Shown here: positions 56,304 to 64,000 of the stretch, one piece after another
How positions within the stretch are numbered: the first letter of the stretch is position 1
Layout of the letters: every line of letters begins with the position of its first letter
Assembly: GCF_003702045.1 (NCBI RefSeq)
Contig: NZ_RBTP01000012.1
Span: forward strand, 744,001 to 808,000
From: Pseudomonas viridiflava
Lineage (GTDB): Bacteria > Pseudomonadota > Gammaproteobacteria > Pseudomonadales > Pseudomonadaceae
DNA length: 64,000 bases
Reading direction: 5' to 3'
Notes under the pieces: generated by a model
The model's database searches: none
What the model saw: the letters and a program-made list of their open reading frames with translations, nothing else
What the model was told of the DNA's origin: nothing
Program-made: the position numbers and the translations under genes

Positions 56304-57125
56304 ATGCATCTTGACCGTAACGCCGAGATTGAGTTGAGGCTGCTCATTGAGGCTATCTACCTCAAATATAGCTACGACTTCAGGGATTACTCCGGGGCTT
56401 CGATCAAGCGCCGGGTGGTTCATGCGCTGCGTCAGTTCGATTGCAGCACCATTTCCGCGCTTCAGGAGCGGGTGCTGCATGATCCGGCTGCCTTCATGCA
56501 ACTGCTGCAGATCCTCACAATTCCGGTGAGCGAGATGTTCCGCGATCCCTCTCACTTCCTGGCGATTCGCCGGGAAGTCGTCCCGCTGCTGCGCACCTAT
56601 CCCTCCATCAAAGTCTGGATTGCCGGGTGCAGTACGGGAGAGGAGGTTTATTCAATGGCCATTCTGTTGCGCGAAGAGGGCCTCTTGGAACGCACGATCA
56701 TCTATGCCACCGACATCAATCCCAGTTCGCTGGAAAAGGCCAAACAGGGCATTTTCTCGATGGAGAATGTGCGCGCATACGCGGAAAACTATAGAAACTC
56801 CGGCGGGCTGCGTGATTTTACCGAGTACTACACCTCGGCCTATGACTACGCAATCTTCGATAAAACGCTGCGCGAAAACGTCACATTTGCCGATCATAGC
56901 CTGGCGACGGACAGTGTATTTTCCGAAACTCAGCTGATTTCATGTCGTAACGTATTGATTTACTTTAATAAAAAGTTGCAAGATCGCGCTTTCGGATTGT
57001 TTCATGAATCATTGTGCCATCGCGGTTTTCTGGCGCTCGGCAGCAAGGAGACGCTGGACTTCTCCGCCTATGGCAACGCCTTCGAAACGCTGGTCAAGCC
57101 TGAGCGGATCTACCGTAAATCATGA
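56304..57125 (+). CDS. cheR: CheR-type protein-glutamate methyltransferase
   Basis: 273 residues. N-terminal helical domain (about 5-80) and SAM-binding domain with KVWIAGCSTGEEVYSMAILL near 95-114, ATDINPSSLEKAKQGIF near 132, and SCRNVLIYFNKKLQDRAFGL near 213. Methylates glutamates in chemoreceptors or coiled-coil linkers. No MCP is encoded nearby; the Glu-rich coiled coil of the upstream kinase is a candidate substrate (inference). Stop overlaps the cheB start (ATGA). Confidence 0.88.
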   Translation: MHLDRNAEIELRLLIEAIYLKYSYDFRDYSGASIKRRVVHALRQFDCSTISALQERVLHDPAAFMQLLQILTIPVSEMFRDPSHFLAIRREVVPLLRTYPSIKVWIAGCSTGEEVYSMAILLREEGLLERTIIYATDINPSSLEKAKQGIFSMENVRAYAENYRNSGGLRDFTEYYTSAYDYAIFDKTLRENVTFADHSLATDSVFSETQLISCRNVLIYFNKKLQDRAFGLFHESLCHRGFLALGSKETLDFSAYGNAFETLVKPERIYRKS

Positions 57126-57736
57126 AGACCACGTTTACCCGTGCAGCGCCCGATGAGGGCCTCCCTGCCGTGGAGGCCATCGTGGTCGGCGCGTCCGCAG
57201 GTGGCGTCGAGGCGCTGCTGAGGATATTCAGTGGGCTGCGGCCAGGGTTCAGTTTGCCGATCCTGACCGTTTTGCACCTGCCGGATGATCGTCGCAGCCA
57301 ACTGGCCAGTGTGTTCCAGAATCGCTTGTCGATACCGGTCAAAGAGGCCGACGACAAGGAAACTATCGTTCCCGGCACGTTGTATTTCGCACCGTCGGGC
57401 TACCATTTATCGATCGAGGCGGATCGCACCCTGTCGCTGAGTCAGGAAGACCGGGTGTTTTATTCAAGGCCCAGCATCGACATTCTGTTCGACTCGGCTT
57501 CTGACGCTTACGGTGAGCGCCTTGCGGGCGTACTGCTGACCGGTGCCAACAACGACGGAGCACAAGGATTGTTGCAGATCAAAAAGTATCGTGGTTTTAC
57601 GGTCATTCAGGACCCTCGGCTGGCCCAGGCGAGTACCATGCCCGAGGCCGCCTTGGCGTTGCAGTCTCCGGATTACCTTCTGTCTTTAGACGAAATTGGC
57701 CAGTTGCTGGTCGAGCTGGAACGAATCGCATGCTGA
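57122..57736 (+). CDS. cheB: CheB-type methylesterase lacking a receiver domain
   Basis: 204 residues comprising only the CheB catalytic domain. Catalytic Ser in VGASAGGVEALLR near 23, His in LTVLHLPDDRRSQL near 52, and Asp in LLTGANNDGAQGL near 145. The normal N-terminal receiver is missing, so its activity must be controlled otherwise. ATGA overlap with cheR before it and seven-base overlap with the following kinase gene; strongly coupled. Confidence 0.88.
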   Translation: MKTTFTRAAPDEGLPAVEAIVVGASAGGVEALLRIFSGLRPGFSLPILTVLHLPDDRRSQLASVFQNRLSIPVKEADDKETIVPGTLYFAPSGYHLSIEADRTLSLSQEDRVFYSRPSIDILFDSASDAYGERLAGVLLTGANNDGAQGLLQIKKYRGFTVIQDPRLAQASTMPEAALALQSPDYLLSLDEIGQLLVELERIAC

Positions 57737-58911
57737 ATGAAATCCAGGCAAAACTGCTGATCGTGGATGATTTGCCGGAGAACCTGTTGGCCCTGGAAGC
57801 GCTGATCAAGCGTGAAGACCGCCAGGTGTTCAAGGCGCTGTCGGCGGACGAAGCGCTGTCGCTGTTGCTGCAGCACGAGTTTGCGATGGCCATTCTCGAC
57901 GTCCAGATGCCGGGCATGAACGGTTTCGAGCTGGCGGAGATGATGCGCAGTACCGAGAAGACCAAAAACATCCCTATCGTGTTCGTCAGCGCTGCCGGCC
58001 GTGAACTCAATTACGCGTTCAAGGGTTACGAGAGCGGAGCGGTGGACTTTCTGCATAAGCCGCTGGACATCCATGCGGTCAAGAGCAAGGTCAACGTCTT
58101 CGTCGACCTGTTCCGTCAGCGCAAAGCCATGAAGATGCAGGTCGAGGAGCTGGAGCGCAGCCGTCAGGAGCAGGAAACGCTGCTCAAGCGCCTGCAAGCC
58201 ACTCAGGGCGAGCTTGAGCACGCCATACGCATGCGCGATGACTTCATGTCGATTGTTTCCCATGAGGTGCGCACACCGCTCAACGGCCTGATCCTCGAAA
58301 CACAGCTGCGCAAGCTGCATCTGGCCAAGGGTAATGCTTCGGCCTTCACCCTCGACAAGCTGAGCGCAATGGTCGACCGCGACGAGCGCCAGATCCAGAG
58401 CCTGATCCGGCTGATCGAAGACATGCTCGACGTATCGCGGATCCGGACGGGAAAATTGTCGATCCGCCCCAGCCCCTTCGATCTCAGCGAGCTGGTCGCC
58501 CAGTTGCTGGAAAACTTCTCCGCACAGATCGCCGCTGCAAACTCCAGCATCAGCTTGCTTGTCGATGAGCCTGTGATCGGGGTGTGGGATGAGTTCCGCA
58601 TCGAGCAGGTCATCGCCAACCTGCTGACCAATGCGCTGCGCTATGGCGCTCGCAAGCCGATCGAGGTTCGTGTCTACAGTGAGGGCAGTCAGGCCTACGT
58701 AGAAGTCAAGGATCAGGGCATCGGTATTACACCGGAAAACCAGAAGCGCATTTTCCAGCAGTTCGAGCGTGTCTCGGCCAACCACGCGGTTGCCGGGCTC
58801 GGGCTGGGGCTGTTCATTTCCGAGCAGATCGTCATGGCCCACGGCGGGCGAATCGAAGTGGAGAGCGAAGAGGGCAACGGTTCGATTTTTCGCGTCTGCC
58901 TGCCCCTTTGA
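57730..58911 (+). CDS. Receiver-histidine kinase (REC-HisKA-HATPase)
   Basis: 393 residues, soluble. Receiver about 8-125 (LLIVDDLPENLLALEALIKR, phospho-Asp in AMAILDVQMPGMNGFEL near 57), coiled coil about 130-170, HisKA with SIVSHEVRTPLNG near 177, HATPase about 255-390 (DQGIGITPENQKRIFQQFER, GLGLGLFISEQIV). It may take phosphate from the large hybrid kinase and signal on. Overlaps cheB. Confidence 0.9.
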   Translation: MLNEIQAKLLIVDDLPENLLALEALIKREDRQVFKALSADEALSLLLQHEFAMAILDVQMPGMNGFELAEMMRSTEKTKNIPIVFVSAAGRELNYAFKGYESGAVDFLHKPLDIHAVKSKVNVFVDLFRQRKAMKMQVEELERSRQEQETLLKRLQATQGELEHAIRMRDDFMSIVSHEVRTPLNGLILETQLRKLHLAKGNASAFTLDKLSAMVDRDERQIQSLIRLIEDMLDVSRIRTGKLSIRPSPFDLSELVAQLLENFSAQIAAANSSISLLVDEPVIGVWDEFRIEQVIANLLTNALRYGARKPIEVRVYSEGSQAYVEVKDQGIGITPENQKRIFQQFERVSANHAVAGLGLGLFISEQIVMAHGGRIEVESEEGNGSIFRVCLPL

Positions 58912-59025
58912 TTTGTCTTGTAACCTATAGGCAGATGGCATTTAGGAATTATCGTATTTGAGTCGCAACCTCCGATGCGCGCCGTGGTCGTATGGGCAGC
59001 TATCTATAAGACCAAAGGCAGTTCA

Positions 59026-59403
59026 ATGAGCGCTGATGCAGAAAACGTCGTACTTATCGTCGAAGACGAACCCCTTATCCTGATGCTGCTGGCTGACTAT
59101 CTTTCCGGCGTGGGCTATCGGGTCCTGCAGGCCGAGAATGGCGAGCAGGCTTTCGAGATTCTCGCCACCAAGCCGCACCTGGATCTTATGATCACTGACT
59201 ATCGCCTGCCTGGCGGCATTTCGGGGGTGCAGATCGCCGAGCCGGCCGTCAAGCTGCGTCCGGAATTGAAAGTGATTTTTATCAGTGGCTATCCTGCGGA
59301 AATCATTGATTCCGGCAGTCCGATCGCCGCCAAGGCGCCGATTCTGGCCAAGCCGTTCACGATGGAAACCCTGCAGTCGCAGATCCAGGACCTGCTGGCC
59401 TGA
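59026..59403 (+). CDS. Single-domain response regulator
   Basis: 125 residues, lone receiver. VVLIVEDEPLILMLLADYLS at the N-terminus, phospho-Asp in LDLMITDYRLPGGISGVQIA near 60, and AKPFTMETLQSQIQDLL at the end. Start at the ATG giving MSADAEN (AAAGGCAG upstream); a longer frame from 58975 is less likely. Last gene of the plus-strand signalling run, convergent with the PAS hybrid kinase gene. Confidence 0.85.
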   Translation: MSADAENVVLIVEDEPLILMLLADYLSGVGYRVLQAENGEQAFEILATKPHLDLMITDYRLPGGISGVQIAEPAVKLRPELKVIFISGYPAEIIDSGSPIAAKAPILAKPFTMETLQSQIQDLLA

Positions 59404-59434
59404 GTGATCGCGTACATGAGGCCTGACTGTGGTC

Positions 59435-61465
59435 TCAGGCCTCGATCATTTCCCGTACTTTTGACGTCAGGTGATCAAAGGCAAACGGCTTGGTGATCAA
59501 CTGCATGCCAGTGTCCAGAAAACCTGCGCGTGCTGCCGCGTGCTCAGCGTAGCCGGTGATGAACAGCACTTTGAGGTCGGGCCGCAGCTGTCGTGCAATT
59601 TCAGCCAGTTGACGGCCGTTCATGCCCGGAAGCCCTACGTCGCTGATCAGCAGGTCGATGCGCTGACCCGATTCCAGTACGGGTACGGCGGTCAGTGAAT
59701 CGCCGGCTTCTATGAACGCGTAGCCAAGCTCGCTGAGCACTTCGCTGACCAGCGCCCTGACAGCCGGGTCGTCTTCGACGATCAACACGGTTTCGCCATC
59801 TTTGGCGTAGATCGCATTGCTCTGGAAAGTCTGTTCGTCTTCGTCCTGATCGCCTTTGAAGCGCGGCAGGAACAGCTGCACTGTGGTGCCTCGGCCCACT
59901 TCGCTCTTGATCGCCACATGCCCATGCGATTGCTTGCTGAAACCGTAAATCATCGACAGGCCAAGCCCGGTTCCCTGACCGATGGGTTTGGTCGTGAAGA
60001 AGGGATCGAATGCGCGGCTGATGACTGCTTCAGGCATGCCGCAACCATTGTCGCTGATGCTCAGGACCACGTAATCGCCTGGCAGCAGATTCTCATGGGC
60101 GTTGGTGAATGACTTGTCCAGATGCTGATTGTACGTCTCAACCGTTAGCAAACCGCCGTCCGGCATGGCGTCGCGGGCATTGAGCACCAGGTTGAGCAAG
60201 GCATTTTCCAGCTGGTTGGGGTCGGCTTCTGCCGTCCAGAGGTCATCGCCAAGGCGCATGGTCAACTGCACGCTTTCGTTAACGCTGCGTTGAATGAGTT
60301 CACCCATCGCGGTAATCAGATGATTCATCTCAACCGGCTTGGAATCCAGCGACTGGCGCCGTGAAAACGCCAGCAGACGATGGGTGAGGGCGGCTGCACG
60401 GTTGGCAGACGTCACACCCAGATCGATCAGATTATCCAGACCTTCGGTGCGGCCACGGGCCAGACGCCTTCTGATCAACTCCAGGCTGCCGATAATCCCG
60501 GTCAGCATGTTGTTGAAGTCGTGCGCGATACCGCCGGTCAACTGGCCTACCGCTTCCATTTTCTGCGACTGACGCAGCACTTCTTCCTTGTGTCTTAGTT
60601 GTGACGTGCGTTCTTCGACTTGCTGCTCCAGTGTCTCGTTCAGGCGTCGCAGCTGCGATTCAGCCTGTTTGCGCTCGGTGATGTCAGAGGTCACGCCAAC
60701 CAACGAGTTGACCCGTCCAGCATTGTCGCGGATGGCGCGAGCCCTTACGTCAACCCAATTGACAGAACCGTTCGGCCAGACGTTGCGGTATTCGATGATG
60801 AAATCAACGCCGGTGTCCAGGCTGCGCTGAAGCGCCGATTGCATGCGAGGCTGATCTTCGGGATAGACGACGCTCAGCCAGTCTTCGTACGTAAACCGGT
60901 CATGCTCTTCGCGGCCGTAGTGGCCTCGTGTGATTGAGGAGCATGAGAGTTGCAGGCGCCCCGATTCCAGCTCCCAGGAACCGAGCCTTCCGGCCTTGAG
61001 CGCGTTTTGCAGGCGCTTTTCACTTTCGAGCAGATCTTCCAGTCGGGCCCTGGCTTCGTATTGACGTCGCCGCCCCCGCACCGCGGTCGTTACCAGACTG
61101 ACCAGCGTCACCGGGTGAAAGGGTCTTTCCAGAAACGTCACATTGCCCAGCAAACTGCCCAGGCGCGCCGATGGGTTCTGCTCGGGTCCGCCATGATGGG
61201 TCAGCAGCACGATGGGCAGGTCGGACCACGCAGGCTGTTGTCCCAGCAGGTCGAGCAGCGGGGTGACATCAACCGTGCGCAAAGCTTCGTCGGCGACGAT
61301 TGCAAGACCTGCACCGTTCTGTAACTCCGTGATCAGTTCGCCGAGATCCCGTGCGATGATTGCTGGGTATCCGGCTTCCTGAAGAATCATCAGGGCAATC
61401 TGACTGTCCCGTCCACGGGGCGCCAGAATGATCGCCCGTTCTGAAAGTTGCCCCTGAATACTCAC
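59435..61465 (-). CDS. Pseudo-receiver/PAS hybrid histidine kinase
   Basis: 676 residues, soluble. An N-terminal receiver-like domain (about 10-125; IILAPRGRDSQIALMILQEA) lacks the acidic pair, so it is probably not phosphorylated normally. PAS about 150-275 (YPEDQPRMQSALQRSL), coiled linker, HisKA with GGIAHDFNNMLTGIIGS near 335, HATPase to about 540 (DPFFTTKPIGQGTGLGLSMI) and C-terminal receiver about 555-675 (DLLISDVGLPGMNGRQLAEI). The ATG overlaps the KaiC-like stop (ATGA), so the two are made together. Type resembles light/oxygen-sensing LOV-less PAS kinases; no heme or flavin Cys motif was found. Confidence 0.88.
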   Translation of the reverse strand: MSIQGQLSERAIILAPRGRDSQIALMILQEAGYPAIIARDLGELITELQNGAGLAIVADEALRTVDVTPLLDLLGQQPAWSDLPIVLLTHHGGPEQNPSARLGSLLGNVTFLERPFHPVTLVSLVTTAVRGRRRQYEARARLEDLLESEKRLQNALKAGRLGSWELESGRLQLSCSSITRGHYGREEHDRFTYEDWLSVVYPEDQPRMQSALQRSLDTGVDFIIEYRNVWPNGSVNWVDVRARAIRDNAGRVNSLVGVTSDITERKQAESQLRRLNETLEQQVEERTSQLRHKEEVLRQSQKMEAVGQLTGGIAHDFNNMLTGIIGSLELIRRRLARGRTEGLDNLIDLGVTSANRAAALTHRLLAFSRRQSLDSKPVEMNHLITAMGELIQRSVNESVQLTMRLGDDLWTAEADPNQLENALLNLVLNARDAMPDGGLLTVETYNQHLDKSFTNAHENLLPGDYVVLSISDNGCGMPEAVISRAFDPFFTTKPIGQGTGLGLSMIYGFSKQSHGHVAIKSEVGRGTTVQLFLPRFKGDQDEDEQTFQSNAIYAKDGETVLIVEDDPAVRALVSEVLSELGYAFIEAGDSLTAVPVLESGQRIDLLISDVGLPGMNGRQLAEIARQLRPDLKVLFITGYAEHAAARAGFLDTGMQLITKPFAFDHLTSKVREMIEA

Positions 61466-62946
61466 AAGTCTTCGTCCGTCAGCAGCGGTTTGCTCTCGCC
61501 CAGGTAAGTCGGAACTCCGCGTAGCACACCTTGGAACGCCTCCAGCGGTGCGCCTATCTTCAAGCCTTTGTGGCTGATCCGGTACTCACGAATGGTCGAC
61601 TCATGCGTGCCCGTACGCTTTTTGATGATAGAGATCGCCCTGCGCACCTGGCCGAGTGCTTCGAAGTACCGCAAAAGGATCACGCTGTCTGCCAGATAGG
61701 TGATGTCGACGGGCGAGCGCATGTCGCCGACCAGTCCATGTTGGGCAACCGTCATGAAGGTCGAGGCGCCACGGCGGTTAAGATAGAGCAAAAGCTCATG
61801 CATATGCAGAATCAGCGAATTTTCTTCCGGCATCGACGCTTGATAGCCGTTGATGCTGTCGATAACCACGGTCTTGATTTGCTTCTGATCAACCGCGCGT
61901 CTGACCCGATGAGAGAACTCGCCAGGCGACATTTCAGCGGCGTCGGTCTGCTCGATCAGCAGGTTGCCGGTTTCCTGCAGGGCACGCAGGTCGATACCGA
62001 TCTTGAGCATGCGCTCGAACAGCAGCCCCATTTCCTCATCGAAGATGAACAGCCCGACTCGCTCGCCACGGGCCACCGCTTGTGCCGCGAAGACCATTGT
62101 GATCAGCGATTTGCCGGTGCCCGCAGGGCCAAGAATCAGCGTGCTGGAGCCGCTCTCGATACCGCCGCCCAGCAGATCGTCCAGCTCCTGAATGCCGCTG
62201 GTGAACTGGGTGCGTGAATAGTCGGAACGATGTTCGGCCGCCACTAGCCGCGGAAATACCTGGATGCCGTCCTCTGCGATGGTGAAATCGTGATAGCCGC
62301 CACGGTATTTCTGGCCCCGGTACTTGACGATCTTCAACCGTCGGCGTTCGGCACCGTAGGCGGGCGTCAACGCTTCAAGGCGGATGACGCCGTGAGCGAC
62401 GCTGTGCACGGTCTTGTCCAATGCCTCGGTGGTGAGGTCGTCCAGCAGCACCACGGTAGCGTCGTAGCGCGCAAAGTAGTGCTTGATCGCCAGAATCTGC
62501 CGACGGTAGCGCAACGAGCTTTGCGCCAGTAGGCGGATTTCAGAAAGGCTGTCGATGACCACCCGGGTCGGCTTGACGCGTTCGACCACTTCAAAAATCT
62601 GCCGTGTGGCCTCGCCCAGCTCCAGGTCGGAGGAGTACAGCAGGCTCTGATGGTGGTCTGCATCGAGCAGGCTTTCAGGCGGCGTCAGTTCGAAAATCTT
62701 GATGTGATCGTCCAGCTCCCAACCGTGGGAGCGGGCACCGTCACGCAACTCTCGCTCCGTCTCGGAAAGCGTAATGTACAGGGAAGTTTCACCCGCTCGC
62801 GCACCTGCCAGCAGAAACTGCAGCGCTACGGTTGTCTTGCCGGTTCCGGGTTCTCCTTCGAGAAGGAAAACGTGACAGCGTGAAAGACCTCCAGAGAGGA
62901 TGTCGTCCAGACCTTCAATGCCGGTTGCCGCTTTTGACGTATTCAA
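61462..62946 (-). CDS. KaiC-like double-domain circadian-clock-family ATPase
   Basis: About 494 residues with two RecA-like KaiC domains. First P-loop GEPGTGKTTVALQFLLAGAR near 31, second GPAGTGKSLITMVFAAQAVA near 277. Acidic pair FIFDEEMGLLFERML in the second domain. In the region of KaiC residues 431/432, PVDITYLADSVILLRY suggests Thr-Tyr in place of the cyanobacterial Ser-Thr. KaiA and KaiB are absent. Start taken as TTG at 62946, with AGAGGG seven bases before; a TTG 15 codons upstream is alternative. Couples to the hybrid kinase; regulatory role unknown, not an oscillator on present evidence. Confidence 0.85.
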   Translation of the reverse strand: MNTSKAATGIEGLDDILSGGLSRCHVFLLEGEPGTGKTTVALQFLLAGARAGETSLYITLSETERELRDGARSHGWELDDHIKIFELTPPESLLDADHHQSLLYSSDLELGEATRQIFEVVERVKPTRVVIDSLSEIRLLAQSSLRYRRQILAIKHYFARYDATVVLLDDLTTEALDKTVHSVAHGVIRLEALTPAYGAERRRLKIVKYRGQKYRGGYHDFTIAEDGIQVFPRLVAAEHRSDYSRTQFTSGIQELDDLLGGGIESGSSTLILGPAGTGKSLITMVFAAQAVARGERVGLFIFDEEMGLLFERMLKIGIDLRALQETGNLLIEQTDAAEMSPGEFSHRVRRAVDQKQIKTVVIDSINGYQASMPEENSLILHMHELLLYLNRRGASTFMTVAQHGLVGDMRSPVDITYLADSVILLRYFEALGQVRRAISIIKKRTGTHESTIREYRISHKGLKIGAPLEAFQGVLRGVPTYLGESKPLLTDEDL

Positions 62947-63160
62947 GTATTGCCCTCTGATAACTGACGGAGCAGTAGTGGTATCACCCAATACTGGACA
63001 TCATGGCACTACGACGGTTCAGACTATTTGGCTCGCGGCCCCCTGTCCCTTGCTGTCAAAGGATAGCGGTCCGGCAAATGTCACAACAGTCGCCTTACAA
63101 GAGCGCTGCACGGATTGTTATAGTTCATCGATCCACTGTCCTGTGCCCGAGGGTCTTCTT

Positions 63161-63973
63161 TTGCGTGAATATCAAACCTTTCTGGTTGAATTGAACGACA
63201 ACATCGCCCATGTGCAGATCAATCGCGCCGACAAGGTCAACGCGATGAGCGAAGCGTTCTGGACCGAAATCATCGACATCTTTGAATGGATCGAGCAGGA
63301 GGACGCCGTTCGCGTCGTGGTTCTCAGTGCTGTCGGGAAGCACTTCTCGTCAGGCATCGACCTGAAGATGCTGGCGGCGGTCGCCAACCGGATGGGTGAA
63401 GACGCAGGGCGCAACGCCAGGGTGCTCAGGCGCACCATCCTCGACATGCAGGCTTCATTCACCGCGGTCGATGAATGCCGCAAGCCGGTGCTGGCCGTCA
63501 TTCAGGGCTACTGTCTGGGCGGGGCCATCGATTTGGTGTCGGCGTGCGACATGCGTTACGCGGCAGCGGATGTGCAGTTCGCGATTCGTGAAATAGACAT
63601 GGGCATGGCGGCCGACGTCGGGACATTGCAGCGCCTGCCCCGCATCATTCCCGATGGCATCATGCGCGAACTGGCTTATACCGGGCGCACCGTCGAGGCC
63701 GATGAAGCCCTGCGCATCGGTTTGATCAATCGCAGCTTTACCGATAAAGCCACATTGCTGGACGGTGTGATGGCCATCGCTCGCCAAATTGCCGAAAAGT
63801 CGCCGATTGCCATCGAGGGCACCAAGGCAATGATCGGCTACATGCGCGATCACAGCGTGAATGATGGCCTTGAGCACGTTGCTATCTGGAACGCAGCCAT
63901 GCTGCAATCACCGGACCTGAAGCTGGCGATGGTTGCCCAGATGAGCAAACAGAAGCCGGTTTTCGATAATTGA
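63161..63973 (+). CDS. Crotonase-family protein, dienoyl-CoA isomerase-like
   Basis: 270 residues. N-terminal VQINRADKVNAMSEAFW, oxyanion hole segments KHFSSGIDLKMLAAV near 63 and GYCLGGAIDLVSACDMRYAA near 116. The stretch REIDMGMAADVGTLQRLPRI near 143 keeps the Glu and Asp that in ECH1 act in delta3,5-delta2,4-dienoyl-CoA isomerisation, so this role is favoured over plain hydratase. The start is unclear: TTG at 63161 has GAGGG upstream, GTG at 63143 is alternative; earlier frame is non-homologous. The last 27 bases of the window end in GAGGAGTTT, perhaps the ribosome site of the next gene. Confidence 0.85.
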   Translation: MREYQTFLVELNDNIAHVQINRADKVNAMSEAFWTEIIDIFEWIEQEDAVRVVVLSAVGKHFSSGIDLKMLAAVANRMGEDAGRNARVLRRTILDMQASFTAVDECRKPVLAVIQGYCLGGAIDLVSACDMRYAAADVQFAIREIDMGMAADVGTLQRLPRIIPDGIMRELAYTGRTVEADEALRIGLINRSFTDKATLLDGVMAIARQIAEKSPIAIEGTKAMIGYMRDHSVNDGLEHVAIWNAAMLQSPDLKLAMVAQMSKQKPVFDN

Positions 63974-64000
63974 CACGCTTGCGTTCGAACAGAGGAGTTT

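Overview
The window looks like chromosomal DNA of a fluorescent Pseudomonas, most probably of the P. syringae group. This rests on a PrrF-type iron sRNA, the mtlR-mtlEFGKDYZ polyol operon, an araFGH operon linked to an arabinonolactonase, an aztABC-type zinc transporter, a pol II (polB) gene, REP-like repeats, high GC, and frequent GTG/TTG starts. The species assignment is inference; no rRNA, tRNA, prophage, insertion sequence or CRISPR array was seen.

Layout. 0-3 kb: an MFS exporter, an M14 carboxypeptidase, and a small gene joining sigma-70 region 4 to a FecR-type N-terminus. 3.3-3.5 kb: a Fur-controlled prrF sRNA on the minus strand. 3.6-11.3 kb: Lrp regulator with divergent indolepyruvate oxidoreductase, LysR with divergent class III aminotransferase, DUF4174 and CBS proteins. 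11.4-19.5 kb: a CHASE4-PAS-GGDEF-EAL protein, polB, an ACR3/bile-acid-type transporter, a sirtuin and a PhzF protein. 19.5-21.8 kb: a REP pair and a two-gene DNA repair/modification operon (TIGR03915 plus radical SAM) under a LexA-like box. 21.8-24.6 kb: a Zur-like palindrome, a 43-codon membrane ORF and aztABC, then a decayed reading frame. 25-31.9 kb: galM, a FadR-type regulator, an SMP-30 lactonase and araFGH, with a shared operator-like motif at three promoters. 32-39.8 kb: a diguanylate cyclase, an APC permease, a metallo-beta-lactamase-fold hydrolase and several small or hypothetical genes (GGCT-like, coiled coil, double CAP, lipoprotein, HhH, DUF72). 39.9-49.3 kb: the mannitol/sorbitol/arabitol operon. 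49.4-50.7 kb: cobF and a twice-frameshifted DUF2442 pseudogene.

50.7-62.9 kb is a dense signalling island. It holds a response regulator plus glycosyltransferase pair on the minus strand. Divergent from it is a run on the plus strand: a CHASE3-GAF hybrid kinase with three receivers, CheR, a receiver-less CheB, a REC-kinase and a stand-alone receiver. Converging from the other side is a KaiC-like double ATPase translationally coupled (ATGA) to a pseudo-receiver/PAS hybrid kinase. There is no chemoreceptor, CheA or CheW. This is the strongest candidate for an uncharacterised system. The window ends with a dienoyl-CoA isomerase-like crotonase.

Several gene starts given here are my choices from Shine-Dalgarno position and are stated as such in the entries.
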